Notes: generated by a model from the sequence alone, not told the origin. A stretch of DNA of 64,000 bases from Pelagimonas sp017744045 (GCF_017744045.1 NZ_JAGHRD010000006.1), one strand, 5' to 3'. Shown: positions 39,525 to 48,775, numbered from the stretch's first letter. Numbers and translations are program-made.

Positions 39525-40895
39525 TTAGTAGGAGTATTGCGCGTAGATCTGGCTGAGGTCGCCATTCCAGTCGCCATGATAATGGGCGAGCAATTCATCG
39601 GCGGGGACCTGGCCGGTTTCCAGTGATTCCTTGAGCGCGTTCAGGAAGTGGGTTTCGTCCGGGACCAGCCCCCCTGCCCCGGGTTTGGCGCGGGCCTTGA
39701 GACCGGATTCGGAGATCGCCACAACGTCGCGCGCAAGGTCATGCATCTTGATGCCGTTGACCTCGGCCTGAAGCCCATCGACCGATGCGGCGACGCGCAG
39801 TGCTTCGCGGGTTTCCGCATCCCAGTCTTTGGCGAGATCCCAGGCCGCATCCAGCGCGGTTTGATCATAAGTCAGACCAACCCAGAAAGCTGGCAGCGCG
39901 CAAAGGCGACGCCAGGGGCCGCCATCTGCCCCGCGCATTTCGATGAATTTCTTCACCCGCGCCTCGGGGAAGATCGTGGTCAGGTGGTCGGCCCAATCGG
40001 ACAGAGTTGGGGTTTCGCCGGGCAGCGCGGGCAATTCGCCCTTGAGGAAATCGCGGAAGGATTGGCCCAGCGCGTTGATGTATTCGCCGTTGCGATAGAC
40101 AAAATACATCGGCACATCGAGCGCGTAGTCGACCCAGGCCTCAAAGCCAAAACCGTCTTCGAACACGAATGGCAGCATGCCGGTGCGCGAGGCATCAAGG
40201 TCGCGCCAGATCCGCGAGCGCCAGCTTTTGTGACCGTTTGGCTTGCCTTCGGTAAAGGGAGAGTTGGCGAACAGCGCGGTGGCGACAGGCTGCAAGGCCA
40301 GGGCAACGCGCATTTTCTGTACCATGTCGGCCTCGGAGGCGAAGTCGAGATTCACCTGCACGGTGCAGGTGCGATACATCATGGATTTGCCCAAGGTGCC
40401 GACCTTGTCCATGTAATCGGTCATGAGGCGATAGCGGCCTTTGGGCATGACCGGCATCTGCTCATGTGTCCAGATCGGAGCGCCACCAAGGCCGATAAAG
40501 CCGACGCCAATCTTGTCCGCGATGTCTTTGACATCGACCAGATGTGCGTTCACCTCGTCGCAGGTCTGGTGAATGGTTTCCAGCGGCGCGCCGGACAGTT
40601 CCAACTGGCCACCGGGTTCGAGCGAAATATTGGCCCCGTCTTTGGTCAGGCCAATGATATTGCCCGCCTCTTCCAGCGGGGCCCAGCCATGGCGATCACG
40701 CAGCGCTTCGAGCACGGCTTTGATCGAACGTTCGCCCTCATAGGGCAAGGGTTTATGGGTGTCGCGGCAATAGCCGAACTTTTCATGTTCGGTGCCGATG
40801 CGCCAATCCTCTTTGGGCTTGCAGCCCGAAGACAGGTATTCCGCCAATTGTTCATGGCGCTCGATAGGACCGCCGCCGGATTGAGGGATGGACAT
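39525..40895 (-). CDS. gshA: Glutamate-cysteine ligase, plant/alphaproteobacterial type
   Basis: This 456-residue enzyme makes gamma-glutamylcysteine, the first step to glutathione. It belongs to the GCS2/plant-like clade common in alphaproteobacteria. Blocks include WRIGTEHEKFGY (active-site Glu pair), ISLEPGGQLELSGAP, MYRTCTVQVNLDF and RSRIWRDLDASRTGMLPF. It fits the many glutathione-related proteins of the window (GST, GFA, peroxiredoxin, ggt). A dispersed repeat follows the stop codon. Confidence 0.95.
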   Translation of the reverse strand: MSIPQSGGGPIERHEQLAEYLSSGCKPKEDWRIGTEHEKFGYCRDTHKPLPYEGERSIKAVLEALRDRHGWAPLEEAGNIIGLTKDGANISLEPGGQLELSGAPLETIHQTCDEVNAHLVDVKDIADKIGVGFIGLGGAPIWTHEQMPVMPKGRYRLMTDYMDKVGTLGKSMMYRTCTVQVNLDFASEADMVQKMRVALALQPVATALFANSPFTEGKPNGHKSWRSRIWRDLDASRTGMLPFVFEDGFGFEAWVDYALDVPMYFVYRNGEYINALGQSFRDFLKGELPALPGETPTLSDWADHLTTIFPEARVKKFIEMRGADGGPWRRLCALPAFWVGLTYDQTALDAAWDLAKDWDAETREALRVAASVDGLQAEVNGIKMHDLARDVVAISESGLKARAKPGAGGLVPDETHFLNALKESLETGQVPADELLAHYHGDWNGDLSQIYAQYSY

Positions 40896-40956
40896 GGGCT
40901 CTCCGCCTGTTAGTGCCGCCTTGGGTGTTAAGCCATGAGGCGAATGTCAGGCGGTG

Positions 40957-41487
40957 TCAATGCACCCGGTTTACCGATGTTTGCACAGAGGGCTTGCGCC
41001 AGATCACATAGCTGTGTGGTTCGGTGGCGGACATGGCGCGAATGGCGGCTTCAAAATCTGCGCCGGGAAGGGCAGAGAGCATGTCGAAAATGGCATCGGT
41101 TCCGGCGGCGTCGATGGGGATGGCCAGGGTGCCCTCTTCGCCGACAAAGACCCATTGCACCACCATCAGGTCAAGCACATCAACCGTGACGCGCCAGAGC
41201 CCGTCAACCGACAAGGCCCCGCCCCCGGTGGGCGAGAAATAGCTGATCTGGCGTTCGGTGATCTGGACAAGGCCCAGACCGTCCTCGTCATGGGCAAAGC
41301 GGGCGCGGCGAATGCCGCTGGCGCAGAGAAACGCCCCCAAAACGGCGAGGAAATAGCCGATCCAATGCAGCAGGCCACCGCCGGTGAAAAACGCCCAATA
41401 GAGCCCCAGCGCACTGATGGCGGCACCGGTCATGGCTTCGCTCCAACGCGACAGGGCCTTGGCGGCTTCGGGGCGGATCAGGGCCAT
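40957..41487 (-). CDS. Two-helix membrane protein of unknown function
   Basis: The 176-residue protein has two membrane helices (about 20-36 and 40-58), followed by a cytoplasmic region with short strands (GLGLVQITERQISYFSPTGGGALSVDGLWRVTVD), somewhat like a PH-like fold. I do not recognise the family with certainty. The ATG at 41487, after AAAGGAACCCCC, gives MALIRPEAAKALSRW; a longer upstream frame is not supported. It lies upstream of gshA on the same strand with a 61-bp gap and could be co-transcribed with it. Confidence 0.65.
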   Translation of the reverse strand: MALIRPEAAKALSRWSEAMTGAAISALGLYWAFFTGGGLLHWIGYFLAVLGAFLCASGIRRARFAHDEDGLGLVQITERQISYFSPTGGGALSVDGLWRVTVDVLDLMVVQWVFVGEEGTLAIPIDAAGTDAIFDMLSALPGADFEAAIRAMSATEPHSYVIWRKPSVQTSVNRVH

Positions 41488-41776
41488 GGGGGTTCCTTTG
41501 GATTGGCGGCTTGTGTGACAGACATTAAGGGCGCGCTGACCGGGTTCACAAGGCGGATTTTTCCAGCGGCCCCGAGGGTTTGGGGCGGATGACGGAAAAT
41601 AACGGGAGTTCAATTAAGGTTGTTTTGAATGTGAGCCACCGCTGTCACAGATATCGAAGCACCGGCGGGCAACACATTTCGAACCGTCACAAGCGTCAAT
41701 GTTCCGGCGCGCGATGAAAACTGACTGTCACGCGCATATTCCTGCAGATGGCAGACCCACATACAAAGGGACCAAC

Positions 41777-42256
41777 ATGTCCATTATCAAATCCTTCATC
41801 GGCGGTGTCGCCGTATCCTTGGCGCTGGCCACATCTGTTCTGGCAGCAGGGTTCGACGTCAATGCCACCACGACCGGTCTGGCCATTCAGGGCTATGATC
41901 CGGTGGCCTATTTCACCGATGGCGAGCCCACCAAAGGCGACTGGGAAATCACCGCTGTCTATAACGATGCGACCTATCGTTTCGCCAGCGAAGAGAACAA
42001 AGCCAAGTTTGAAGCCAACCCCGAGGCCTATGCACCGGCCTATGGCGGCTATTGCGCCTTTGGCACCGCGATGGGGTTCAAGTTTGACGGTGATCCGACA
42101 CTTTGGAAAATCGTGGATAACAAGCTGTATCTGAACCTGTCCAAGCCGATTCAGGAACGCTGGGAAGGCAATATCCCGGGCTTCATCACCGATGCCAACG
42201 GCCATTGGGAAAACATTGTCGACGAAGATCCGGCCGTGTTGTTGGCCAACCAGTAA
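41777..42256 (+). CDS. Periplasmic YHS-domain protein
   Basis: The 159-residue protein starts with a signal peptide (MSIIKSFIGGVAVSLALATS, then VLAAG). A YHS domain follows, with GYDPVAYFTDGEPTKGDWEI and YAPAYGGYCAFGTAMG, where the single conserved Cys sits in Y-C-A-F. YHS domains often bind metals, and such secreted versions are common and uncharacterised. The ATG at 41777 follows AAAGGGACCAAC. It is a single gene with its own promoter region of about 290 bp, in which I see no clear operator. Confidence 0.8.
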   Translation: MSIIKSFIGGVAVSLALATSVLAAGFDVNATTTGLAIQGYDPVAYFTDGEPTKGDWEITAVYNDATYRFASEENKAKFEANPEAYAPAYGGYCAFGTAMGFKFDGDPTLWKIVDNKLYLNLSKPIQERWEGNIPGFITDANGHWENIVDEDPAVLLANQ

Positions 42257-42291
42257 CCTCAGTTTCGGGGAGATGGCCCGCCCTTGGTGGG

Positions 42292-43155
42292 CTATCGCAT
42301 TCTGGCCGGGTTTGGCTGCGGGGTGACCGCGGTTGGTTCGGCCAGAATCGCCACCCGAAAATCACCGACCTTTTGAAATCCGATTGCCTCATAGGCCCGC
42401 GCTGCCGGGGGGTTATTGGCAAAGAGGATTGCAATTTTGGCCCCATCATCCCGCGCCTCTTGCAAAAGCGCCGTGGTGACGCCCCGCCCCAGTCCCTTTT
42501 GACGCTGATCCTGAGGCACGAACACACCGCCCACCTGCACATGATCGGCCACGCTGGCATTGATGGCCGCCATGGCCACAGGTTGCCCCCCTTGCAAGAG
42601 CAGCCGGATGGATTGGGTGTCCACCGCTATTTGCGCCCGGTCGCGCGCCGGTTGGACGACGTTATCCGGTATGTTTTGCTGGGTATCGACCAGATAGCCC
42701 GAGAACCAATCAACCAGAAAATCCAGATCCTGCGGCTGAGGCAGGCGCATCGGCAGCCTGCCCTCTGGCAAGTGCGCAAGATCGAGACGATAGAGCGGCT
42801 CAGCATGGTTGAGCTGATAGCGCGCGGTGGTCAGCCCGAGGGCGGTCAGTGCTTGCGCAACCTGATCATCGGGGCCGGTCATGCCAAGGGCGCGTTCCTG
42901 ATCAAGAATATGGGCAAAGGCGGCAAAGGCCTCGGGCGGGCAATTGGGGGCCTGAACCAGAAGAAAGCCAGAGACAGTTGCGCCAAACACCCCCTCTATC
43001 TCGCCCCAGATGAAGAAACGGGTGCCATGGCGGTGGTCGCGCTCATCCGTGCCATGGGCGGCCAGGTTGCTGCGCAGGAACATGGAACTTTCTGCATGGT
43101 GAGCCAGGAAGGTGTCCAGGGCTGCAACGTCTTGGGCGGTTGCCAAACGCAACAT
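42292..43155 (-). CDS. GNAT-family acetyltransferase
   Basis: The 287-residue protein has a GNAT domain in its C-terminal half, with GVFVPQDQRQKGLGRGVTTAL, the acetyl-CoA loop Q-R-Q-K-G-L-G, and ARAYEAIGFQKVGDF at the end. The N-terminal half (residues 1-120) looks like a second, degenerate GNAT-like domain. The acceptor is unknown. It starts 1 bp after the rsmE stop codon, so the two are co-translated. Confidence 0.82.
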   Translation of the reverse strand: MLRLATAQDVAALDTFLAHHAESSMFLRSNLAAHGTDERDHRHGTRFFIWGEIEGVFGATVSGFLLVQAPNCPPEAFAAFAHILDQERALGMTGPDDQVAQALTALGLTTARYQLNHAEPLYRLDLAHLPEGRLPMRLPQPQDLDFLVDWFSGYLVDTQQNIPDNVVQPARDRAQIAVDTQSIRLLLQGGQPVAMAAINASVADHVQVGGVFVPQDQRQKGLGRGVTTALLQEARDDGAKIAILFANNPPAARAYEAIGFQKVGDFRVAILAEPTAVTPQPNPARMR

Positions 43156-43156
43156 G

Positions 43157-43894
43157 TTACCAGTCTCCGAAACGGGTTTGCCAAAGCGTCATGGCCGCAA
43201 TCGCGGCGGTGTCAGCGCGCAAAATACGTGGGCCGAGGTTGAGAATATGGGTATTGGGAAGCGCACGTAATTTGGCGCGCTCGGCTGGGGAAAACCCGCC
43301 TTCGGGGCCGATCAGGATGGCCCAACCGGCATCAGGCGCGCCCCCGTCGCCCGGCCCGCCATGCGCCCCGGTCTCCGTACTATCGGCAGTGGCCTCGTCA
43401 CAAAACAGGATCTGACGGTCTGACAGCTGGTCCAGCAAGACGTCAAAGCGGACCAGCGGAGCCAATTCGGGCACGTAAGTGGCGCGGCATTGCTCGGCGG
43501 CTTCAACCGCATGGGCCTGCAAGCGATCCTGGCGAATACGTTCGGAATTGGTGAACTCCGTCTGCATCGGCACAATACGCCGCGCGCCCATTTCGACCGA
43601 TTTTTCAACGATAAAATCGGTGCGGGATTTTTTGATTGGGGCAAAACACAGCCAAAGGTCGGGGGGCAGGGATTGGGGCGCGGTTTGCTCGTTACATTCC
43701 AATGTGCCGCCGCGCTTGCCCGCCTCGACCACCTCGGCGCGCCATTCGCCATCCGTGCCATTGAACAAGGCGACGGGCGATCCGCTGGTCAGGCGCATGA
43801 CGCCAAAAAGATAGTGTGCCTGGGCACGCGTCAGCGTGACGGCTTGTCCCGGACCCAAGGGGTGCTCTACATAAAGGCGGATTTTCGGCTTCAT
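43157..43894 (-). CDS. rsmE: 16S rRNA (uracil1498-N3)-methyltransferase
   Basis: This 245-residue SPOUT methyltransferase modifies U1498 of 16S rRNA. The knot region shows ILIGPEGGFSPAERA and ILNLGPRILRADTAAIAAM, both typical of RsmE. The N-terminal PUA-like part has QAHYLFGVMRLTSG. The start may be the ATG at 43894 or the one at 43906, which would overlap the opposite ubiA start region by a base. It is first in a unit with the GNAT gene and divergent from ubiA. Confidence 0.93.
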   Translation of the reverse strand: MKPKIRLYVEHPLGPGQAVTLTRAQAHYLFGVMRLTSGSPVALFNGTDGEWRAEVVEAGKRGGTLECNEQTAPQSLPPDLWLCFAPIKKSRTDFIVEKSVEMGARRIVPMQTEFTNSERIRQDRLQAHAVEAAEQCRATYVPELAPLVRFDVLLDQLSDRQILFCDEATADSTETGAHGGPGDGGAPDAGWAILIGPEGGFSPAERAKLRALPNTHILNLGPRILRADTAAIAAMTLWQTRFGDW

Positions 43895-43906
43895 GAGGCG
43901 CAGCAT

Positions 43907-44887
43907 ATGACCGGTTCAGACCAGACACCAGAGGCAGAAGCCCCCGAAGCAGAAGGACAAGTTGCCGACGCTGTCAAAGGCAATTGGGTCGACACATTGG
44001 CCCCGGCCCCGCTGCGCCCCTATCTGCGCCTCAGCCGGGCGGATCGTCCGATTGGGTCTTGGCTGCTGCTGTTGCCCTGCTGGTGGGGGTTGCTCCTGGC
44101 GATGATCAGTGACGGGCAAATGCGGCTTTTTGATTTGTGGATTTTTGTCGGCTGCGCCGTTGGCGCAGTGTTGATGCGTGGCGCAGGCTGCACCTGGAAC
44201 GACATCACCGACCGCGACTTTGACGGGAGCGTTGAACGCACCGCCTCGCGCCCGATCCCATCGGGGCAAGTCAGCGTGAAACAGGCGCTGGCCTGGGCGG
44301 CGCTGCAATGCCTGATCTCTTTTGCCATTTTGCTGACCTTTCCGCCCATGGCGATCCTGCTGGGGGTGGTGTCGCTGGTGCCGGTGGCGATCTATCCCTT
44401 TGCCAAACGTTTTACCTGGTGGCCTCAGGTGTTTCTGGGTGTGGCCTTTAACTGGGGGGCCTTGCTGGCCTGGACCGCGCATACTGGCAGCCTGAGCCTG
44501 CCAGCGGTCATGTTGTATCTGGCGGGCATGGCCTGGACGCTGTTTTACGATACGATTTATGCCCATCAAGACACCGAAGATGACGCGCTGATCGGGGTGA
44601 AATCCACCGCGCGCCTGTTTGCCGAGGACACGCCGAAATACCTGGCCTGGTTCCTTGTTATCACTGTGGCCCTGATGGGAATCGCCGTGATTGCCGCTGC
44701 GCCGGACGGGGAAATCCTGCAAATGGTCATTCTGCTGGTCGGACCTTGGGCGATGGGCTGGCATCTGATGTGGCAGCTGCGGCGCCTGAAACTGGACGAT
44801 AACGCCAGATTGCTGGAACTGTTTCGCGCAAACCGCGATGCGGGCCTGATCCCTGTGCTATTTTTCGCCGCTGCGCTCTTCGCCTGA
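43907..44887 (+). CDS. ubiA: 4-hydroxybenzoate polyprenyltransferase
   Basis: This 326-residue membrane enzyme prenylates 4-hydroxybenzoate in ubiquinone synthesis. Both Asp-rich motifs are present, NDITDRDFDGSVERTASRPI and YAHQDTEDDALIGVKSTA, within eight or nine membrane helices. The first 30 residues are an acidic extension. The ATG at 43907 is next to the alternative rsmE start at 43906 on the other strand, so the two genes share almost no spacer and their promoters must lie inside each other's coding sequence. Confidence 0.93.
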   Translation: MTGSDQTPEAEAPEAEGQVADAVKGNWVDTLAPAPLRPYLRLSRADRPIGSWLLLLPCWWGLLLAMISDGQMRLFDLWIFVGCAVGAVLMRGAGCTWNDITDRDFDGSVERTASRPIPSGQVSVKQALAWAALQCLISFAILLTFPPMAILLGVVSLVPVAIYPFAKRFTWWPQVFLGVAFNWGALLAWTAHTGSLSLPAVMLYLAGMAWTLFYDTIYAHQDTEDDALIGVKSTARLFAEDTPKYLAWFLVITVALMGIAVIAAAPDGEILQMVILLVGPWAMGWHLMWQLRRLKLDDNARLLELFRANRDAGLIPVLFFAAALFA

Positions 44888-44951
44888 TTGCGCATAGGGT
44901 TAACCTTGCGTATCAACGCCTAAGACTGAAATTACGGGATCTACAGCGTCA

Positions 44952-46904
44952 ATGCGCCTTTCCTCGATCTTTACCTTTGGCGGAACCTTCGCCGCAGCAG
45001 GCGCCGTGAGCTTGGTCAGTGCATATTTTTCCGCCGGAGTGATTGAAACAGCGTCGAAAGCTGACGTTCTGAGAGAGCTGGATCTGGCGGGGCTGAGCTG
45101 GGCCGAGGTGGACACCAACGGTTTGCAGGTCTTTCTGATCGGCACCGCCCCGGATGAGGCCGCGCGCTTTCAGGCCCTGTCCACTGCTGGTGGCGTCGTC
45201 GATGCGGCCCGTGTGATCGACCAGATGCTGGTGGAAGAGCCCGAAGACCTGGCCCCGCCTGATTTCTCAATCGAAATTCTGCGCAATGATGCCGGGGTAT
45301 CCGCAATCGGCCTGATCCCCTCCACAACCAATCGCGAAGAGCTGATCGAAGGCTTTGCCGCTTTGGCCGGCGATGGCGAAGTGTCTGACCTGCTGGGTGT
45401 CGCTGATTTTGATACGCCAGATGGCTGGGATGCCTCGCTGGAATTTGCGCTATCGGCCCTGCGCGATCTGCCACGCTCGCAAATCTCGGTTGGACCAGAC
45501 CGCGTTGCGATCAAGGCCATGGCGGAAAGCGACGAACATCGCCGCCGGATCGAAAGCGGTCTGGCGCGGCGCGTGCCGGATTCGATTGCCCTTACCTTGG
45601 AATTGTCGGCCCCGCGCCCGGTGATCTCGCCCTTTACCCTGCGCTTTGTCATCGATGAGGATGGCGCGCATTTTGACGCCTGCTCCGCCGATACCGAAGA
45701 GGCCAGCAAGCGCATCCTGAAAGCCGCCGCCGAAGCGGGTCTGGATGGCAAATCATCCTGCACATTGGGCCTTGGCGTTCCGTCGCGCCGCTGGGCCGAC
45801 GCCGTGGTGCTGGCGATTTCGAAACTGGCAGAGCTCAAGGGCAGCTCGGTCACCTTTACAAATGCCGATATCTCGCTGGTCGCCCCGGAAGGCACCAGTC
45901 AGGCGCTGTTTGACCGCGTGGTTGGCGAGCTCGAAAGCACCCTGCCCGGCGTCTTTGCCCTGCACGCGGTGTTGCCCAAAGCGCCGGAGCAATCCGCCGA
46001 AGGCCCGCCCGATTTCACCGCAACGCTCAGCCCCGAGGGCAAGGTACAGTTGCGCGGCCGCGTGGCCTCGGAAATTGCGCGTCAGACCATGGACAGTTAT
46101 GCACGTGCGCGTTTTGGCTCCGAAGATGTCTATACCGCCGCCCGCGTGGCCGAAGGTCTGCCAAGCGATTGGCAGGTGCGCACGCTGGCCGGGCTCGAAG
46201 TGCTGTCGAGCCTTGTGAATGGCGCCGTGACCGTAACGCCCGACAATGTGGCCGTGTCGGGCAAGACCGGCAATCCCAATGCCAGCGCCGATATCGCCCA
46301 GCTTTTGGCTGCCAAACTGGGCGACGCGGCTGAGTTCGAGATCAACGTTGAATATGTCAAACAGCTTGACCCGCTGCTGGGCCTGCCAACGCCAGAGGAA
46401 TGTGAGGCCCAGATTGTCGAGATTATCGGCAGCCGCAAGATTTCCTTTGAACCGGGCTCGGCCACGCTGGATGCATCGGCCAAGGACATCATGGATGAGC
46501 TGGCGGACCTGTTGAAGAAATGTGGTGACATCCCGCTTGAGATCGGTGGCCACACAGACAGCCAAGGCCGTGAATCGATGAACCAGAAGCTGAGCCAAGA
46601 ACGCGCGCAATCGGTTCTCGAAGCACTGCGCGGGCGTTTGGTTCCGGTCAAATCCTACACGGTCACCGGCTATGGCGAAGCCAATCCGATTGCGGATAAC
46701 GACACTGAAGAAGGCCGCGAGGCCAACCGTCGCATTACCTTTACCCTGCTAAAGGCCGAAGAAGAGCCGGTCGCAGAGGAGGACGTTGCCGAGGGTGCCG
46801 AGGCCCCTGCCGCAGCGGATGGCGCAGAAGCGGATGCTGCGCCCGCCGACGACAAAGAAGAAGAAGCCGAGGCAAAGCCGGCAGAGGGGACAAACGATGG
46901 ATAG
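44952..46904 (+). CDS. Large OmpA-family envelope protein
   Basis: The 650-residue protein has an N-terminal signal anchor (about 5-30), then a long region with BON-like alpha/beta units (for example LSWAEVDTNGLQVFLIGTAPDEAARF), and a C-terminal OmpA/MotB peptidoglycan-binding domain (about 490-605: IGGHTDSQGRESMNQKLSQE with the diaminopimelate-binding Asp and Arg). An acidic Ala/Glu tail of 45 residues follows. It probably links the inner membrane to peptidoglycan. The stop codon overlaps the start of the next small gene by 8 bp, implying a protein partner. Confidence 0.85.
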   Translation: MRLSSIFTFGGTFAAAGAVSLVSAYFSAGVIETASKADVLRELDLAGLSWAEVDTNGLQVFLIGTAPDEAARFQALSTAGGVVDAARVIDQMLVEEPEDLAPPDFSIEILRNDAGVSAIGLIPSTTNREELIEGFAALAGDGEVSDLLGVADFDTPDGWDASLEFALSALRDLPRSQISVGPDRVAIKAMAESDEHRRRIESGLARRVPDSIALTLELSAPRPVISPFTLRFVIDEDGAHFDACSADTEEASKRILKAAAEAGLDGKSSCTLGLGVPSRRWADAVVLAISKLAELKGSSVTFTNADISLVAPEGTSQALFDRVVGELESTLPGVFALHAVLPKAPEQSAEGPPDFTATLSPEGKVQLRGRVASEIARQTMDSYARARFGSEDVYTAARVAEGLPSDWQVRTLAGLEVLSSLVNGAVTVTPDNVAVSGKTGNPNASADIAQLLAAKLGDAAEFEINVEYVKQLDPLLGLPTPEECEAQIVEIIGSRKISFEPGSATLDASAKDIMDELADLLKKCGDIPLEIGGHTDSQGRESMNQKLSQERAQSVLEALRGRLVPVKSYTVTGYGEANPIADNDTEEGREANRRITFTLLKAEEEPVAEEDVAEGAEAPAAADGAEADAAPADDKEEEAEAKPAEGTNDG

Positions 46905-47226
46905 AACACAATTCATCATAGTGACGGCCGTCATTCTTTTTGTGGCCTTTTGTCTGGGCTGGTTTGCCCATTGGCTCTTGCACCGTTTTACCCGTGTCAG
47001 TCAGGCAGATATGGATCAGCTCGAACGCATGAGCCAGGAACTGCATGAGGCCGAAGAAACCCGCGATCAGGCGATCACCTATCTGCAACAGCGCGAGGCC
47101 GAGCTGACCAACCAGCTGGCCCAGACCGAAGCCGAACTGTCCGCCGCCATGGACGGGCTGCGCGAAGCCCGCCAAGAGGCCGAAGAAATGCGCGCCTATG
47201 TGGAACGGGTGCAGCAAAACGGCTAA
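46897..47226 (+). CDS. Small membrane coiled-coil protein
   Basis: The 109-residue protein has one N-terminal membrane helix (about 5-25, FIIVTAVILFVAFCLGWFAH), then a continuous coiled coil rich in Glu, Gln and Ala (about 35-105). It resembles small bitopic envelope proteins. It overlaps the OmpA-family gene by 8 bp and has no separate promoter, so it is probably a cofactor or anchor of that protein. I do not recognise a named family. Confidence 0.7.
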   Translation: MDRTQFIIVTAVILFVAFCLGWFAHWLLHRFTRVSQADMDQLERMSQELHEAEETRDQAITYLQQREAELTNQLAQTEAELSAAMDGLREARQEAEEMRAYVERVQQNG

Positions 47227-47307
47227 TGGAGCCGCCGCGCCCCTTTTCAGCCGGAGCGCGATATGGGATGACCGGGGCAACTGTTCCCAACGCGCGTGAT
47301 CCCCGAC

Positions 47308-48180
47308 ATGACCCAGATTATTTCCGCCCTCTCTGAAATCTCATCGCGCTATGACGCGCTTTTTGTCGATCTATGGGGCTGCGTCCATAACGGGATCACC
47401 GCTTTCCCAGAGGCTGTGACCGCGCTGCAGACATATCGCCAATCCGGTGGCATCGTCATTCTGGTGACCAACGCGCCGCGCTCGCGCCATGAGGTGGCCA
47501 AGCAGCTGGTCAGATTCAACGTCCCTCAGGACGCCTATGACGATATTGCCACCTCGGGTGACAGCGCCCGCGCGGCGATGTTCCAGGGGGCGGTTGGCTC
47601 CAAGGTCTGGTTCCTGGGGCAGCCGCATGACCTGCCGTTTTTTGATCCGCTCGCCCTGATTGAGAACCCGGTCGACATCCAACAAGTGCCACTGGATGAG
47701 GCCGAAGGCATCGTCTGCTGCGGCCCTGAAGATCCGCATGCCGACCCTGCGGTGATGCGCCCGCAATTCCTGTTGGCGAAACAGCACGGGCTGAAACTGC
47801 TCTGCGCCAATCCCGACATTGTTGTCGACCGCGGTGAGCAGCGCGAATATTGCGCCGGGGCTTTGGCACAGCTCTATACTGAAATGGGCGGAGAGAGCCT
47901 CTATTTCGGCAAACCGCACCCGCCGATCTACGATCTGGCGCGCCGTCGCCTCGCGGCGATCAAGCCGGGGATCCAGGATGCCAACATTCTGGCCATTGGC
48001 GATGGCCCGCATACGGACATCCAAGGGGCAATGGGCGAAGACATCGATTCCCTCTTTATCACCGGCGGATTGGCGCGCTCGGAAACAAAAACCGGGCTCG
48101 ATCCGGAGCCCGAAGCGCTAAGCAGTTATATTTCAAAGGAAAGCATCGCTCCGCAATTTAGCATCGGGATGCTGCGCTAA
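47308..48180 (+). CDS. HAD-superfamily hydrolase, TIGR01459 type
   Basis: The 290-residue protein is a HAD IIA-type hydrolase, related to NagD. The nucleophile region is FVDLWGCVHNGITAFPEA, motif II is LVTNAPRSRHEV, and motifs III and IV are GKPHPPIYDLARRR and IGDGPHTDIQGA. The substrate is probably a small phosphate ester; not known. The start is set at the ATG 47308; a GTG at 47296 is the alternative. It precedes the MaoC gene, which has its own promoter. Confidence 0.85.
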   Translation: MTQIISALSEISSRYDALFVDLWGCVHNGITAFPEAVTALQTYRQSGGIVILVTNAPRSRHEVAKQLVRFNVPQDAYDDIATSGDSARAAMFQGAVGSKVWFLGQPHDLPFFDPLALIENPVDIQQVPLDEAEGIVCCGPEDPHADPAVMRPQFLLAKQHGLKLLCANPDIVVDRGEQREYCAGALAQLYTEMGGESLYFGKPHPPIYDLARRRLAAIKPGIQDANILAIGDGPHTDIQGAMGEDIDSLFITGGLARSETKTGLDPEPEALSSYISKESIAPQFSIGMLR

Positions 48181-48192
48181 CAGAATTCCCCC

Positions 48193-48221
48193 TTGATTTT
48201 TCTGCAGTTGCAAAGTAATTA
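48193..48221 (+). promoter_or_regulatory. Sigma-70-like promoter of the MaoC gene
   Basis: TTGATT (48193-48198) is followed after exactly 17 bp by TAATTA (48216-48221), the two boxes of a housekeeping promoter. The expected transcription start is about 48228, so the palindrome at 48246-48272 would lie in the 5' leader. Confidence 0.55.
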
Positions 48222-48245
48222 AATTGCCAAGCAGAGCACAGAAAC

Positions 48246-48272
48246 GCTCATTTGTTACGTTAACAAATGAGC
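48246..48272. promoter_or_regulatory. Perfect 12-bp-arm palindrome before the MaoC gene
   Basis: GCTCATTTGTTA (48246-48257) and TAACAAATGAGC (48261-48272) are perfect inverted repeats with centre CGT. The site lies 20 bp upstream of the MaoC start codon and about 18-45 bp after the predicted transcription start. It could be an operator for a dimeric repressor or a leader hairpin that covers the ribosome site. Confidence 0.65.
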
Positions 48273-48292
48273 GGATCATCAAGGAGGATGAG

Positions 48293-48736
48293 ATGTTGGA
48301 CAACCTGCCCCGCGGCACGATCTGCATCGAAGACATTGAAATGGGTATGACCCGATACCTGCGCAAACAGGTGACGGATCAGGATATCGAAATGTTTGCC
48401 GAGGTTTCGACCGACCGCAATCCGGTGCATCTGGACGATGATTATGCGCAGGACACCATCTTTGAGGGGCGCATTGCCCATGGGATGCTGACCGCCGGGC
48501 TGATCTCGGCCGTGATCGGCGAACAACTGCCCGGCCATGGCACGGTCTATATGGGGCAGACGCTGAAATTCCTCGCCCCTGTGCGCCCCGGCGACATGGT
48601 CTATGCCGAGGTCAAGGTGATCGATATAGATCACGCCAAGCGCCGTGTGACCCTGGAATGTCATTGCGCCGTTGACGGGAAAAAGGTGCTGATCGGCGAG
48701 GCCAAAGTGCTTGCCCCATCGCGCAAATTCGATTGA
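48293..48736 (+). CDS. MaoC-family (R)-hydratase
   Basis: The 147-residue hot-dog protein has the (R)-enoyl-CoA hydratase pattern FAEVSTDRNPVHLDDDYA, with catalytic Asp and His, then FEGRIAHGMLTAGLISAVIG. This is the PhaJ type, which could supply (R)-3-hydroxyacyl-CoA for polyhydroxyalkanoate, or hydrate another acyl-CoA. AAGGAGGATGAG is a strong ribosome site before the ATG at 48293. The perfect palindrome just upstream indicates specific control. Confidence 0.88.
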   Translation: MLDNLPRGTICIEDIEMGMTRYLRKQVTDQDIEMFAEVSTDRNPVHLDDDYAQDTIFEGRIAHGMLTAGLISAVIGEQLPGHGTVYMGQTLKFLAPVRPGDMVYAEVKVIDIDHAKRRVTLECHCAVDGKKVLIGEAKVLAPSRKFD

Positions 48737-48775
48737 GGCATGGTGGGGTGAAACCCCACCCTACATCATCAGATC

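Noticed and set aside
39648..40913. A 421-codon plus-strand frame
   Set aside because: It is antisense to gshA and has no recognisable protein features or ribosome site.
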